Shown in pieces: positions 1 to 9,021 of a DNA stretch of 64,000 nt; position 1 is the stretch's first letter, and every line of letters starts with the position of its first letter. The stretch covers positions 124,001 through 188,000 of the forward strand of contig JAGWMJ010000001.1 of NCBI GenBank assembly GCA_028871815.1. Direction: 5' to 3'. A model generated the notes under the pieces. That model saw only the letters and a program-made list of their open reading frames with translations. It was not told where the DNA came from and ran no database searches. A program made the translations under genes and the position numbers. Origin of the DNA: Armatimonadota bacterium. Lineage in GTDB: Bacteria > Armatimonadota > Chthonomonadetes > Chthonomonadales > Chthonomonadaceae.

Positions 1-34
1 TCAAAATCAACATCTGCCCGATTGTGCAAAGCCA

Positions 35-2992
35 TCACCGTTCAATGGGCGCCCACTGCGTGGATAGTGTCGCGATTTCTCCACTGCCGATCGTTTCCGT
101 GCCGCTCAGAAGCCAGTAGACCATAGCGCCGGTAACCGTGTTGTGCCAGAGCAGATCGGGATGGTAATCGCCATTGAAATCGGCCAATCCGCATGCCGAC
201 CAATCGGCATCGAGACCCGTGGCCAGGTAACCGGATGCCAGCACGGAGAGGTTCTGCATAAAAAGGCAGGTCACGTCACCCGTGGAAGTGTTTTGAAACA
301 CCAGGTCTGGATATCCATCGCCGTTCAGATCGGCCGCTCCCACCAGTCGCAGCGAGGTTGGAAGCGATGGAAACAGCGTTCCCGTGTTGGTGACCTTTGT
401 GCCATTCAGGTGCCAGTAGACCACGGAGCCGGTACTGGCGTTCTGCCACAAGAGGTATGGATTGCCATTACCGTCCATATCAGCAATGGTGATGGGATTC
501 CACGCCAATCCCACGCCCGGCGTCAAGGTTCCACTTCCAGTTATCGTGGTTCCGTTCATCAACCAGTAGACCACAGCGCCGGTTTTGGTGTTGTGGAAGA
601 TGAGGTCCGGATGGCCGGAAAGCGTGAGATCGTAGCTGCATACCAGTTGCCACGATGGATCCAGTGAACTCGTTATGACTCCGCTGCCGGTCTTGACCAG
701 GCCGTTCATTGCCCAATAGACCACGTCGCCGGTAACGGTGTTCTGAAACAGGATGTCGGGATGAGCATCGCCGGTAACGTCGTGGTCGTGGAGGTTGAGG
801 TTGATGCGGAACATGGTGCCGGAGGCCCCGGCGACAGCCGGTGAGCCGCCGGACTGCGTGAGTCCGTACAAGTCGCCGCCAAGCTCACTGAGCGGACCGA
901 CGGGTGAGCCGCCATCGACGAAGAGTGAAAATGAGCGGAGCAGCCGGAAGTCTCCCGAAAGATCACATCGGTATACGGCGCCGACCGAATTCGCTCCTCC
1001 GTTTTGAGTCACGCCATAGAGCGCGCCGTCGGAGGCGGAAACGGCATAGCCGAGCGGAGAACCTTCAAACGCGGAGAAGTTATGCAGTACTGAGAACTGC
1101 GGCGAATTGCCGATTGTGGTTTGGAAGAGCACGCCGTTCAAGTTAGCGCCACCCGTGGTGCAGGCGCCGCTGATCGAACCGCTGTTTATCGCCACCACAC
1201 CGCTGGGGTACGCACCATCCGTTCCGTCAAAGGAGTGTACGGTGGTGATGGCGCCGGCCAGCGTTATTCGATAAACAACACCCAGATTGTCCAGACCGCC
1301 GAGATAGGTGGACCCGTACAGATTGTGATCGGATGCCTGCAGCACCTGTCCGGATGGCTCGTATCCCGTGAGATCACCGGGATTGAAAGTGTGCACCACC
1401 GAGAGAACACCCGCTGTTGTGAGCCGGTAGAGCGCAGAAACGGTGGATCCGGCACCAACCACAATCGAACCGCATCCGTAGAGGTTGCCATCGGACGCCA
1501 GTATCACGCCCGACGTGAGCTGGTTGCCTGCGGGAAACGTATAGAGCACAGAGTACACGCCTGCGGGGCTGATGCGATATACCACAGGAAACAGCGTGGA
1601 AGTGCTTGCCTGCGTTACGCCATAGACCGAACCGTCCTGCGCTCGGAAGAGCGGATAGCTGGGGTTAGCACCGTCGCCGGGTAACAGACTTTGCACCACA
1701 GTGACAGCCCCAGAGTGATCGATGCTATCTACTGAACCATATCCTGCCACACCACCCTGCAGCATGCTGGCGTAGAAGCTAGCCCCACCGGCAGACAGCA
1801 GTCCGGCAGCGGGCGGATAGCCCTCGGCATTACCATTGCCGAACGGTGTGATGGCCACAACCGGTCCACCGTTCCTGGCCGTCCAGAACAGACCGTCGGC
1901 GTCTGTGCCTCCGAGAGCGGTTACGCCGTTGTAAGAACCATCGGCGCCGAGCGTCACTCCGGCAAACGGAAACACGCCGGCACTGGCGGCAAAGCTTGAT
2001 ATCAGACTGAAAACTCCCGAGGTAGTGACTGAAAAGAGCTGCCCGCCTCCGGTGCTCGAGCCTTCCGCTGTTCCAACAAGGCTCGTTCCGTTGACCAGAA
2101 GCGGCGAGTGGACGATGCTGCCCTCCGCCGCCGTAAGTGTATGGAGAACCGTGAACGAACCGCCGATCGGCATCGTGAAGAGTTCTTCGCCACCTCGAGA
2201 CGCGCCACTGAGCGCATTACCGGGTCCATAGGTCAGACCCACCTGGGAGCCGGGATGCGCGCGCGTAAATGAATAGAAAACGGTCTCGTTCAGCGATGTG
2301 TCGATTTTGTAGATCGCGCCTACGCTGTTGGCGCCACCGGTTGAAGCCATGCCGTACAGCGAGCCATCGCTTGCCTGCACGGGAGCGCCTTGTGGCCGAC
2401 CTCCGTCCGGGGCGCCTCGAAAGGCATGCAGGAGCTGCGCAGCTCCCGTAGCGCTGACTTTAACGATAGAGCCCTGCGCTTGATTCGCAAAGTTCAGGGT
2501 GCAATAGAAGTTCCCATCGCGCGCCAAACAGATTCCGGTAGGCGTAGAGCCCTCCGCCGGTGTGAATGCGTGAACGAGGCTGAAGCTGCCCGCCAACGTC
2601 ACCCGGAACAGCAATCCGCCGCTCGTCGGCCCGCGTTGAGCCACGCCCCAGAGTGATGTGTCGGACGCCTGAACCAGTGGTACATTTGAGCCATATCCAT
2701 CATTGCCGTTAAAGGAGTGCACGATGGAAACGGCTCCGACCGGCGTAATCTTGTAGACGCAGCCGAGGCCATAAGCGCCGCCGAGGCCCGATATACCGTA
2801 AAAGTTGCCATCCGACCCCAGCGTCAAAGTGGCGTCCGTACCGGAGGGGTCCGTATCGCCGGCGCGGAAGGTATGCAGCGTCAGAACGGACTGGGCGGTT
2901 GCGCGTAACGGGCCGAAGAGGAGCGTTGCCGATGCCACGCCAACGCACGCAACCAGTCGCTTTGAGCAAACGAACGCGTTCCGATACCACAT
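35..2992 (-). CDS. Secreted GloVer-repeat and FG-GAP/VCBS-repeat protein
   Basis: About 985 residues. The start is the ATG at 2992: a GGAG lies 6 bases upstream (2999-3002), better spaced than the ATG at 2998 or the open frame back to 3040. The N-terminus is a signal peptide (SKRLVACVGVASATLLFGPL, then ATAQS). About residues 30-720 are tandem modules of roughly 45-60 residues with motifs such as ASDGxLYGVT, GGANSVGAVYR and VLHSF, which is the choice-of-anchor tandem-repeat GloVer type, probably beta-propeller-like. The last ~250 residues hold about five FG-GAP/VCBS-like repeats (HPDLLFQNTxTGxVVYWxMNG). It is probably an exported surface or matrix protein; no enzymatic motif is seen. It is divergent from moaC. 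Confidence 0.85.
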   Translation of the reverse strand: MWYRNAFVCSKRLVACVGVASATLLFGPLRATAQSVLTLHTFRAGDTDPSGTDATLTLGSDGNFYGISGLGGAYGLGCVYKITPVGAVSIVHSFNGNDGYGSNVPLVQASDTSLWGVAQRGPTSGGLLFRVTLAGSFSLVHAFTPAEGSTPTGICLARDGNFYCTLNFANQAQGSIVKVSATGAAQLLHAFRGAPDGGRPQGAPVQASDGSLYGMASTGGANSVGAIYKIDTSLNETVFYSFTRAHPGSQVGLTYGPGNALSGASRGGEELFTMPIGGSFTVLHTLTAAEGSIVHSPLLVNGTSLVGTAEGSSTGGGQLFSVTTSGVFSLISSFAASAGVFPFAGVTLGADGSYNGVTALGGTDADGLFWTARNGGPVVAITPFGNGNAEGYPPAAGLLSAGGASFYASMLQGGVAGYGSVDSIDHSGAVTVVQSLLPGDGANPSYPLFRAQDGSVYGVTQASTSTLFPVVYRISPAGVYSVLYTFPAGNQLTSGVILASDGNLYGCGSIVVGAGSTVSALYRLTTAGVLSVVHTFNPGDLTGYEPSGQVLQASDHNLYGSTYLGGLDNLGVVYRITLAGAITTVHSFDGTDGAYPSGVVAINSGSISGACTTGGANLNGVLFQTTIGNSPQFSVLHNFSAFEGSPLGYAVSASDGALYGVTQNGGANSVGAVYRCDLSGDFRLLRSFSLFVDGGSPVGPLSELGGDLYGLTQSGGSPAVAGASGTMFRINLNLHDHDVTGDAHPDILFQNTVTGDVVYWAMNGLVKTGSGVITSSLDPSWQLVCSYDLTLSGHPDLIFHNTKTGAVVYWLMNGTTITGSGTLTPGVGLAWNPITIADMDGNGNPYLLWQNASTGSVVYWHLNGTKVTNTGTLFPSLPTSLRLVGAADLNGDGYPDLVFQNTSTGDVTCLFMQNLSVLASGYLATGLDADWSACGLADFNGDYHPDLLWHNTVTGAMVYWLLSGTETIGSGEIATLSTQWAPIER

Positions 2993-3213
2993 ACTCATCT
3001 CCGCTCGGTCCCAAATCGCCGACCTGCCTGGGCAGGGCATTGCCGCATCAACCGGCGACGACCCATTCGAATGGGCAAGCGCATCCGTTTAACATTCAAT
3101 ATCGCCTGCCGGCCAACTTACACATTGTATCAAACTGGTTAGCGGTTGTCAAACCGGCTGGCGGGTACGCGGGTACCATAGAGTGTTCGCAGTGCAGCGG
3201 ATCAGGCAACGGA

Positions 3214-3699
3214 ATGCACGAACTTTCACATCTTGATGATCGTGGCAGCGCTCGCGTCGTGGATGTTGGACCCAAGGCGGTTACCGAGCGTCGCGCCATC
3301 GCCCGCGGACGCGTGCGCCTGCGGGCCGAAACGATAGCGTGCCTGCGCAGCAACACGCTGCCGAAAGGCGACGCGTTCGCTGTGGCCCGCGTCGCGGGAA
3401 TCCAGGGCGCGAAGCGATGCTCCGACCTGATACCGTTGTGCCATCCGCTGCCGATCAGTTCGATCCGCGTAGATATTGCGCTCGACGACATCGGCGCGCA
3501 GATTGAGGCGGAGGTGGCGGCAACCGCCAAGACCGGAGTGGAGATGGAAGCGCTTACCGCCGTGTCGCTGGCTGCGCTTGCACTGTACGACATGGTGAAG
3601 GCAATCGATCGGAGCGCCGAGATCACCGAGATTGCGCTGTACGAAAAGTCTGGCGGCGTCTCCGGCATCTTCATTCGCGGCGCGGACGCGGACGAGTAA
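3214..3699 (+). CDS. moaC: Cyclic pyranopterin monophosphate synthase MoaC
   Basis: 161 residues, the usual MoaC length. It acts in molybdenum cofactor biosynthesis, converting 3',8-cyclo-7,8-dihydro-GTP (the MoaA product) to cyclic pyranopterin monophosphate in the cytosol. Family motifs are intact: KGDAFAVARVAGIQGAKR, SDLIPLCHPLPI, TGVEMEALTAV and a C-terminal EKSGGVSG. The start is the ATG at 3214; the frame is open upstream to 2899, but that part reads as non-coding. No other Moco genes are in the window, so the gene is isolated here. It lies 46 bases upstream of a peroxiredoxin gene and is probably co-transcribed with it. Confidence 0.96.
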   Translation: MHELSHLDDRGSARVVDVGPKAVTERRAIARGRVRLRAETIACLRSNTLPKGDAFAVARVAGIQGAKRCSDLIPLCHPLPISSIRVDIALDDIGAQIEAEVAATAKTGVEMEALTAVSLAALALYDMVKAIDRSAEITEIALYEKSGGVSGIFIRGADADE

Positions 3700-3745
3700 C
3701 GGTGGCTTTCGGCGAGCAGCCGCCGCGAGTTCAGGAGCAATAAGC

Positions 3746-4294
3746 ATGTGTCTGGCCCAGGTTGGCAAGTCGGCGCCTGATTTCTCGATGCCGATAGCAT
3801 GTTTCGGCGAGGCGCCCGGCAAACGCCGTATGACGCTGAACGAGTTCTCGGGCCGCTGGCTGATCCTCTTCTTCTACCCGCTCGACTTCACCGACGTTTG
3901 CCCCACCGAGCTGATCTCGATGAGCGACCGGATCGAGGAGTTCTCGGAGCTTGGCGCGGAGGTCCTCGGTGTCTCCGTGGATTCGGTGCATGCGCATGCT
4001 GCCTGGATGAGCACGCCGCGGCTTCAGGGCGGTGTTGGCCCGCTCAAATACCCGCTTGCCAGCGACATGACACGAAGCGTATCGAGCAACTACGGAATCT
4101 TGAGCGATGAGGCATGCGTGGCGTTACGGGGGCTCTTCATCGTTGATCCGGAGGGCGTGCTGCAGTATGCCGCCGTCACGAACTTGAACGTTGGTCGGAG
4201 CACCGATGAGACACTTCGCGTGCTTCAGGCGCTGCAAACCGGAGGGTTGTGCCCGGCCGATTGGAAGCCCGGCAGCGCGATGGTCGGCATGTAG
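3746..4294 (+). CDS. 2-Cys peroxiredoxin (AhpC/TSA family)
   Basis: 182 residues. This is a thiol peroxidase that reduces hydrogen peroxide and alkyl hydroperoxides. The peroxidatic Cys sits in PLDFTDVCPTEL and the resolving Cys in GGLCPADWKPG near the C-terminus, so it is a typical 2-Cys (AhpC/Prx1-like) enzyme. The start at 3746 has AGGAG at 3733-3737, 8 bases upstream. No AhpF or thioredoxin reductase is adjacent. It is convergent with the RND pump gene downstream. Confidence 0.95.
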   Translation: MCLAQVGKSAPDFSMPIACFGEAPGKRRMTLNEFSGRWLILFFYPLDFTDVCPTELISMSDRIEEFSELGAEVLGVSVDSVHAHAAWMSTPRLQGGVGPLKYPLASDMTRSVSSNYGILSDEACVALRGLFIVDPEGVLQYAAVTNLNVGRSTDETLRVLQALQTGGLCPADWKPGSAMVGM

Positions 4295-4322
4295 GACGGC
4301 TATCGACGCCGTTCCCGTGCCT

Positions 4323-7300
4323 TCAGTCTGCTGCGACGACCGGTTGTCTCCTCGCCGACAGCGCGGCTGCTACCTCGCGCATGGTTGTATAGAGCGTAGG
4401 CGCCACCACGAGGTTGAGCAGCATTGAAAGAGATAGTCCGCCGATGACCGCGATAGCCAACGGCTGCTGCATCTCAGCGCCGGCGCCGATGCCCAGTGCC
4501 AGCGGCGCCAGGCCGAGGATGTCGGCAAGCGTGGTCATCAGAATGGGGCGCAGGCGCAACTGTCCCGCGCGTGCAATCGCTTCCCGTGGCGAGGCGCCGT
4601 CACGCTCTGCCCGCTGGGCCTGGTCCAACAGCAGGATTCCGTTCTTGACCACGATGCCGACCAGCATGATAGCTCCCATAAACGAGGAGACGTTGAAAGG
4701 CGTCCCGGTTAGCCACAGCGCCATCATCACGCCGAAGAGGCAGAGCGGCATAACCGACAGAATCACGATCGGCAGCGTGAACTCCCCGAATTTGAACAGC
4801 ATCACCGCGAATACAAGCACGATAGCCAGTCCAAGCACCATCGCGAGACTTTTGAATGAGCGCTGCTGGCTCTTGTACTGACCGCCCAACTCCCAGCGAA
4901 CGCCATTCGGAAGTGGCGTGGAGTTCATCATTCGGGTTACGTCACGCGAGACGCTCCCGAGGTCGCGGCCGCTCAGCTGCGCATCCACGGAGACCAGACG
5001 ACGCTGATCTTCGCGGGTTTGCTCGGTTGTGCCTGGAACCAGTCGCACCGTTGCGAGGTCCGCGAGCGGCAGCCATTCGCCGCCAGGGGTCCGGATCGGC
5101 AGCTCCTCGATGCGATCCAACCGATTCCGGTAGCGATCGGCATAGCGCACGCGAACGTCCATCGGCTTGTCATCGCTCAGGATTTGCGTGGCTACATCGC
5201 CGAACATGGCGGCGTTCACCTGTGCTGCCACGGCATCCGGCGTGAGGCCCACGCGGCCGGCCCGATCGGGATTAACATGGAAAACCAACTGCGGCCCGGC
5301 AGCCGGCGCGCTGGTTTTTACATCGGCTATACCGTCTATCTTCCTGATTTTGGTCTCGACCTGGTTTGCCAGCGCCACAAGCTGCTGCTGATCCGGGCCA
5401 TACAGTTTGACCTGCATAGGGGCCGGCGCGCCTGCCAGGTCGCCGATCAAATCCTGCAATACCTGGCTGAAGTCCACATCCACGCCGGGCACCTGCGCCG
5501 CGATGCGCTTACGGACTGAAGCGATCACGTCGTCAATCGGCCTGCGGTGGCCCTGCTTGAGCGTTACGGCAAAGTCACCACTGTTGGGCTCGGTGACGGC
5601 AAAGCCTAGTTCGGTACCGGTCCGCCGCGAAAAGGATTGCACATCGGGAGTTTGCCGCAAGATCGCCTCGATTTGCATCAGAACGCGGTTGCTCTCGGCA
5701 AGTGAAGTTCCTGGAGGCGTTACGTAGTCCAGGATGAATGCTCCCTCGTCCATCTCGGGCATAAACCCGGTCTTCATCCGGCCCGAGAGCCACACGGTGG
5801 AGGCAAGCAGCACGCCGCAGAACGCGGCTACCACCCAGCGTCGCCGCAGGGCAAAATCGAGGACGCGCTCATACAGCGTCAACAGTCTCTCGAACAGCGG
5901 TCCATGCTCGTGGCCACCGGATCGGCTGTGAAGAAACGCAGCGCAAAGGCTGGGACTTACGAGCAGCGCCAGGAAGAGGGAGGTGATCAGCGCCAGCACC
6001 AGCGTGATGGCCAGCGCCGAGAAGAAGGCGCCTTCGATGCCGGTTAGCAGCACGAGTGGCAGAAAGACCACGACCACTGTAAGCGTGGAGGATATCATTG
6101 CCGGTGCAATTTCGGAGGCCGCGGTTTGGACAGCCTTGACACGCTGCTCATTGTGGGCAAGATGCCGGAAGACGTTCTCAACCACCACGATCGCGTCATC
6201 GATCACCAGCCCGGTACCCACAGCCATCGCTCCAAGCGTCATCAGGTTGAGTGTCAGGCCGACCAGACGCATTAGCAGGAACGTGATCAGTACGGTTGAC
6301 GGAATGATGGCCGCCGTTACCAACGTCGCACGGATATTGCCAAGGAACATCAGCAGCACGATCACGGCGAGGCCGGCGCCGATCAGAACCGCGTCGCGGA
6401 CGCTGCCGATTGCCTCGTTCACCAGCTTGGACTGGTCGTAGAACACGCCAACGGATGTGCCGGCGGGAAGTGTCGACTTCATCTGCGCCAACTGTGCACG
6501 CACCGCGTCGGCCACCTGCACGGTGTTAGCGGCCGGCTGCCGAACGATGTTCATCAGTACCGCGCGGTGGCCATTCGCCGTTACGATGGTTGTGGCATCC
6601 TGCACCGATGGATAGACGTGGGCGACCATGGAGAGAGAAATCGGGATGCCGCCTCGCTGTGCCACAACGATCCTGCCGAGTTGATCCGGTGTGGTGGAGA
6701 GGCTGGAGACCAGGGCATCCATCTGCTGGTATTGCCGGTTCACCCGGCCGACAGCCTGAACCTGGTTACTGGCCGCAATCGCCTGCTCAATTTCTGGAAG
6801 CGAGAGGCCGAAGGCTGCGGCCCGAGCGGGATTGACATCCACGGCCATTTCGGGCACTGCACCGCCCTGGACAACGGCCCTGGCCACGCCGGGAACACGC
6901 GCCAGAATCGGACGCAGCGTATAGTTGGCGTAGGTCCACATTTCGGCCGGCGATACCCGCCTGGATTCCAGCGAGAGGCCGAGGATCGGAAACACCGTTG
7001 GGTTCATGCGCTCCGCGGAGACGCTGCTTCCGGCTGGGAGGTGCGCGCGCACGATGTTGATCTGGTTATAGACCAGCTGCAGCGCCGAGGCCATGTCGGT
7101 GCCCCAGTTGAAATCGACGGATATTTCGGCGCCGCCTCGCTCCATTCGGGTACGGATGTGGCGGACGCCCGGAACCGTTGCGATCGCCTCTTCCAGCGGC
7201 CGGGCCGCCTGCACGTCCACCACGCTGATGGGCTGTTCGCCGACGTCCACCAACACCATGATCCGCGGAAAGGTCACATCCGGCAGAATCGAGATCGGAA

Positions 7301-7394
7301 ATGTGGTTGTCGCGGCGGCGCCGACAAAGCAGAGCACCAGCGTGGCGAACACGATCGCCTTGATGTGCCGTGTGGCGAAGGTGCTGATGTTCAT
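4323..7394 (-). CDS. RND-family efflux pump permease (AcrB/HAE1-like)
   Basis: 1023 residues, normal for a hydrophobe/amphiphile-efflux RND permease of the inner membrane. TM1 is at the N-terminus (IKAIVFATLVLCFVGAAA), followed by the first large periplasmic loop, TM2-6, a second loop and TM7-12. The proton-relay residues are visible: Asp399-Asp400 in TM4 (GLVIDDAIVVVENV) and the TM10 Lys in GIVVKNGILLLDQA. The start at 7394 has AGGAG 7 bases upstream. It lies 34 bases after its periplasmic adapter, in an htrA-adapter-pump run. No TolC-like gene is present, so the outer-membrane partner must be elsewhere. The substrate cannot be read from sequence. Confidence 0.94.
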   Translation of the reverse strand: MNISTFATRHIKAIVFATLVLCFVGAAATTTFPISILPDVTFPRIMVLVDVGEQPISVVDVQAARPLEEAIATVPGVRHIRTRMERGGAEISVDFNWGTDMASALQLVYNQINIVRAHLPAGSSVSAERMNPTVFPILGLSLESRRVSPAEMWTYANYTLRPILARVPGVARAVVQGGAVPEMAVDVNPARAAAFGLSLPEIEQAIAASNQVQAVGRVNRQYQQMDALVSSLSTTPDQLGRIVVAQRGGIPISLSMVAHVYPSVQDATTIVTANGHRAVLMNIVRQPAANTVQVADAVRAQLAQMKSTLPAGTSVGVFYDQSKLVNEAIGSVRDAVLIGAGLAVIVLLMFLGNIRATLVTAAIIPSTVLITFLLMRLVGLTLNLMTLGAMAVGTGLVIDDAIVVVENVFRHLAHNEQRVKAVQTAASEIAPAMISSTLTVVVVFLPLVLLTGIEGAFFSALAITLVLALITSLFLALLVSPSLCAAFLHSRSGGHEHGPLFERLLTLYERVLDFALRRRWVVAAFCGVLLASTVWLSGRMKTGFMPEMDEGAFILDYVTPPGTSLAESNRVLMQIEAILRQTPDVQSFSRRTGTELGFAVTEPNSGDFAVTLKQGHRRPIDDVIASVRKRIAAQVPGVDVDFSQVLQDLIGDLAGAPAPMQVKLYGPDQQQLVALANQVETKIRKIDGIADVKTSAPAAGPQLVFHVNPDRAGRVGLTPDAVAAQVNAAMFGDVATQILSDDKPMDVRVRYADRYRNRLDRIEELPIRTPGGEWLPLADLATVRLVPGTTEQTREDQRRLVSVDAQLSGRDLGSVSRDVTRMMNSTPLPNGVRWELGGQYKSQQRSFKSLAMVLGLAIVLVFAVMLFKFGEFTLPIVILSVMPLCLFGVMMALWLTGTPFNVSSFMGAIMLVGIVVKNGILLLDQAQRAERDGASPREAIARAGQLRLRPILMTTLADILGLAPLALGIGAGAEMQQPLAIAVIGGLSLSMLLNLVVAPTLYTTMREVAAALSARRQPVVAAD

Positions 7395-7428
7395 GCGCGC
7401 GCTCCTGTAAAAGCAAGCCGTGGCGCCG

Positions 7429-9021
7429 TCAAGAGGCTGCGCGCTCCGGATTGGAGATAACGTGCGGCTGCACCTTCACGCCCTCATCCAGTTCCCATGC
7501 GCCGGTGGTCACAACCTGTTCACCGGCGCTTACTCCGCTCCTCACCTCCACGCCATTGCCTTGATCGGGCCCAAGCTGTACATCCCGGTGGTGCGCCGTA
7601 TTGTCTGCGCCGACAACAAATACGGCGGGCTGTCCGCCCGAATTGACGATCGCATTACGCGGCACCAGCACTCCGTGCGGGTTGATCTTCACCACGATCC
7701 GAGCCGTTGCAAACTGGCCGGATCGCAGCACGCCGGAGCGGTTGTCCACGCGGATCCTTACGCTCAGCAGCCCGGTCTGGGCATCCACCTGTCCCACAGT
7801 AGTTACAAGCCCTGCGACGGCGCTTTTGATTCCGTCTATCGAAACGCTTGCCTTTTGGCCGGGCGCCACAACCGACGCTTCGTCGGCCGGCAGGCTCGCC
7901 TGCAGATCGAGTGCCGTATCGGCGCCAATCTGGAGGATCGGTGTGCTGCTGTCGGCCATATCGCCGGGATTGAGGTATCGCTTTACCACAATGCCGCTGA
8001 GCGGCGCGCACACCTGGCAATATGAGTCCGCCACAGTCGCGGCCCTCATATCTGCTTGCTTCTGCGCTGCAGCGGAGGTCATCGCAATGACGTCCTGCTG
8101 CTTTACACGCACCTGCAGAGCGGCTTGATGCGCCTGAACCAGGGCTGCAGCCGCCTTTGCCACCTGCGCGCTACCATCTGCCTGTGCGGCCGCCAGCGCG
8201 GCTTCGGCCTGCTTGACCCGCAGCTTTGCCGCCTGGAGGTCTTCGGGCCGTGCACCGGCGCGGAGCAGTGCAAGCGCCTGTCGCGACGCGGCAAGGTTGG
8301 CGCCGGCGATGGTTTCGGCCGTCTTCGCATCATCCAGCTGCCGTTGAGAGTCGATTCCGCTGGTCAGCAGTGAGTGCACGCGCACTACTTCCGACGCAGT
8401 ACGGTCGCGCGTCGCCTGGTTCTGGAGCACCACCTGCTCTGCCTGCGCTATCTCCTGTGGTCGCGCGCCGGCCTCCGTCTTGTGAAGGTCGGTCTGGGCG
8501 GTATCCAGTGTCAGCCTTGCCTGGGCCACCGAATTGGCTCGATCTTTACGCGCAGCATCCAGCGCGAGCCCGGCCAGCCTTACCGACGATGCCTGGTCGG
8601 CCGCACCGGCCTTTGCGGCGAGCGCTGCTTCCTGCGCCTGGATGCTGGCGGTTTGTGCGGCCGCGGCCGCACTGGCGGTTTGGGCGTCCAGCGTAGCGTG
8701 ATCCATCACCGCAACAATCTCGCCGGCAGTTACATGCTCACCCTCTCGCACGTTCACGCTTTGGATGCGTCCGGAGAGCACGGGCGCCACACGCGCCGCA
8801 CCGCCCTGTACGGGTCCAAGCAGACCCTGGGCCGCCACCGTATCCTGCACGGGCCGGGCCACGGCCATTACGGTGTCTACGGAAACTGGGGGTGTCGAGG
8901 CTGGCGGATCTACCGCGGGATGACCGACACAGCCTGCGCCGGCAATGCCGAGACCGGCCGCAATAAGCGCCAGGGCCGCGCCGCGGTGCGAACGAGTCGA
9001 ATGGTTACTTCCTGACTTCAG
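7429..9021 (-). CDS. RND efflux periplasmic adapter (HlyD/MFP family), probable lipoprotein, start codon unclear
   Basis: The first ATG (8868) gives 479 residues with a split lipoyl/barrel-sandwich domain (RIQSVNVREGEHVTAGEIVAV), a long Ala-rich coiled-coil hairpin (about 60-260), a beta-barrel and a membrane-proximal domain. That form would lack any export signal. Reading upstream in frame from 8868 to 9021 gives a Lys/Arg-containing start, then RGAALALIAAGLGIAGAG followed by Cys and a Pro/Ser/Thr linker. This is a lipoprotein-type signal, although the lipobox is weak at position -3. No ATG, GTG or TTG exists in that stretch. The only candidate is CTG at 9021, which overlaps the htrA stop as CTGA. 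A sequencing error or a rare start is possible. It feeds the RND pump 34 bases downstream. Confidence 0.85.
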   Translation of the reverse strand: MKSGSNHSTRSHRGAALALIAAGLGIAGAGCVGHPAVDPPASTPPVSVDTVMAVARPVQDTVAAQGLLGPVQGGAARVAPVLSGRIQSVNVREGEHVTAGEIVAVMDHATLDAQTASAAAAAQTASIQAQEAALAAKAGAADQASSVRLAGLALDAARKDRANSVAQARLTLDTAQTDLHKTEAGARPQEIAQAEQVVLQNQATRDRTASEVVRVHSLLTSGIDSQRQLDDAKTAETIAGANLAASRQALALLRAGARPEDLQAAKLRVKQAEAALAAAQADGSAQVAKAAAALVQAHQAALQVRVKQQDVIAMTSAAAQKQADMRAATVADSYCQVCAPLSGIVVKRYLNPGDMADSSTPILQIGADTALDLQASLPADEASVVAPGQKASVSIDGIKSAVAGLVTTVGQVDAQTGLLSVRIRVDNRSGVLRSGQFATARIVVKINPHGVLVPRNAIVNSGGQPAVFVVGADNTAHHRDVQLGPDQGNGVEVRSGVSAGEQVVTTGAWELDEGVKVQPHVISNPERAAS

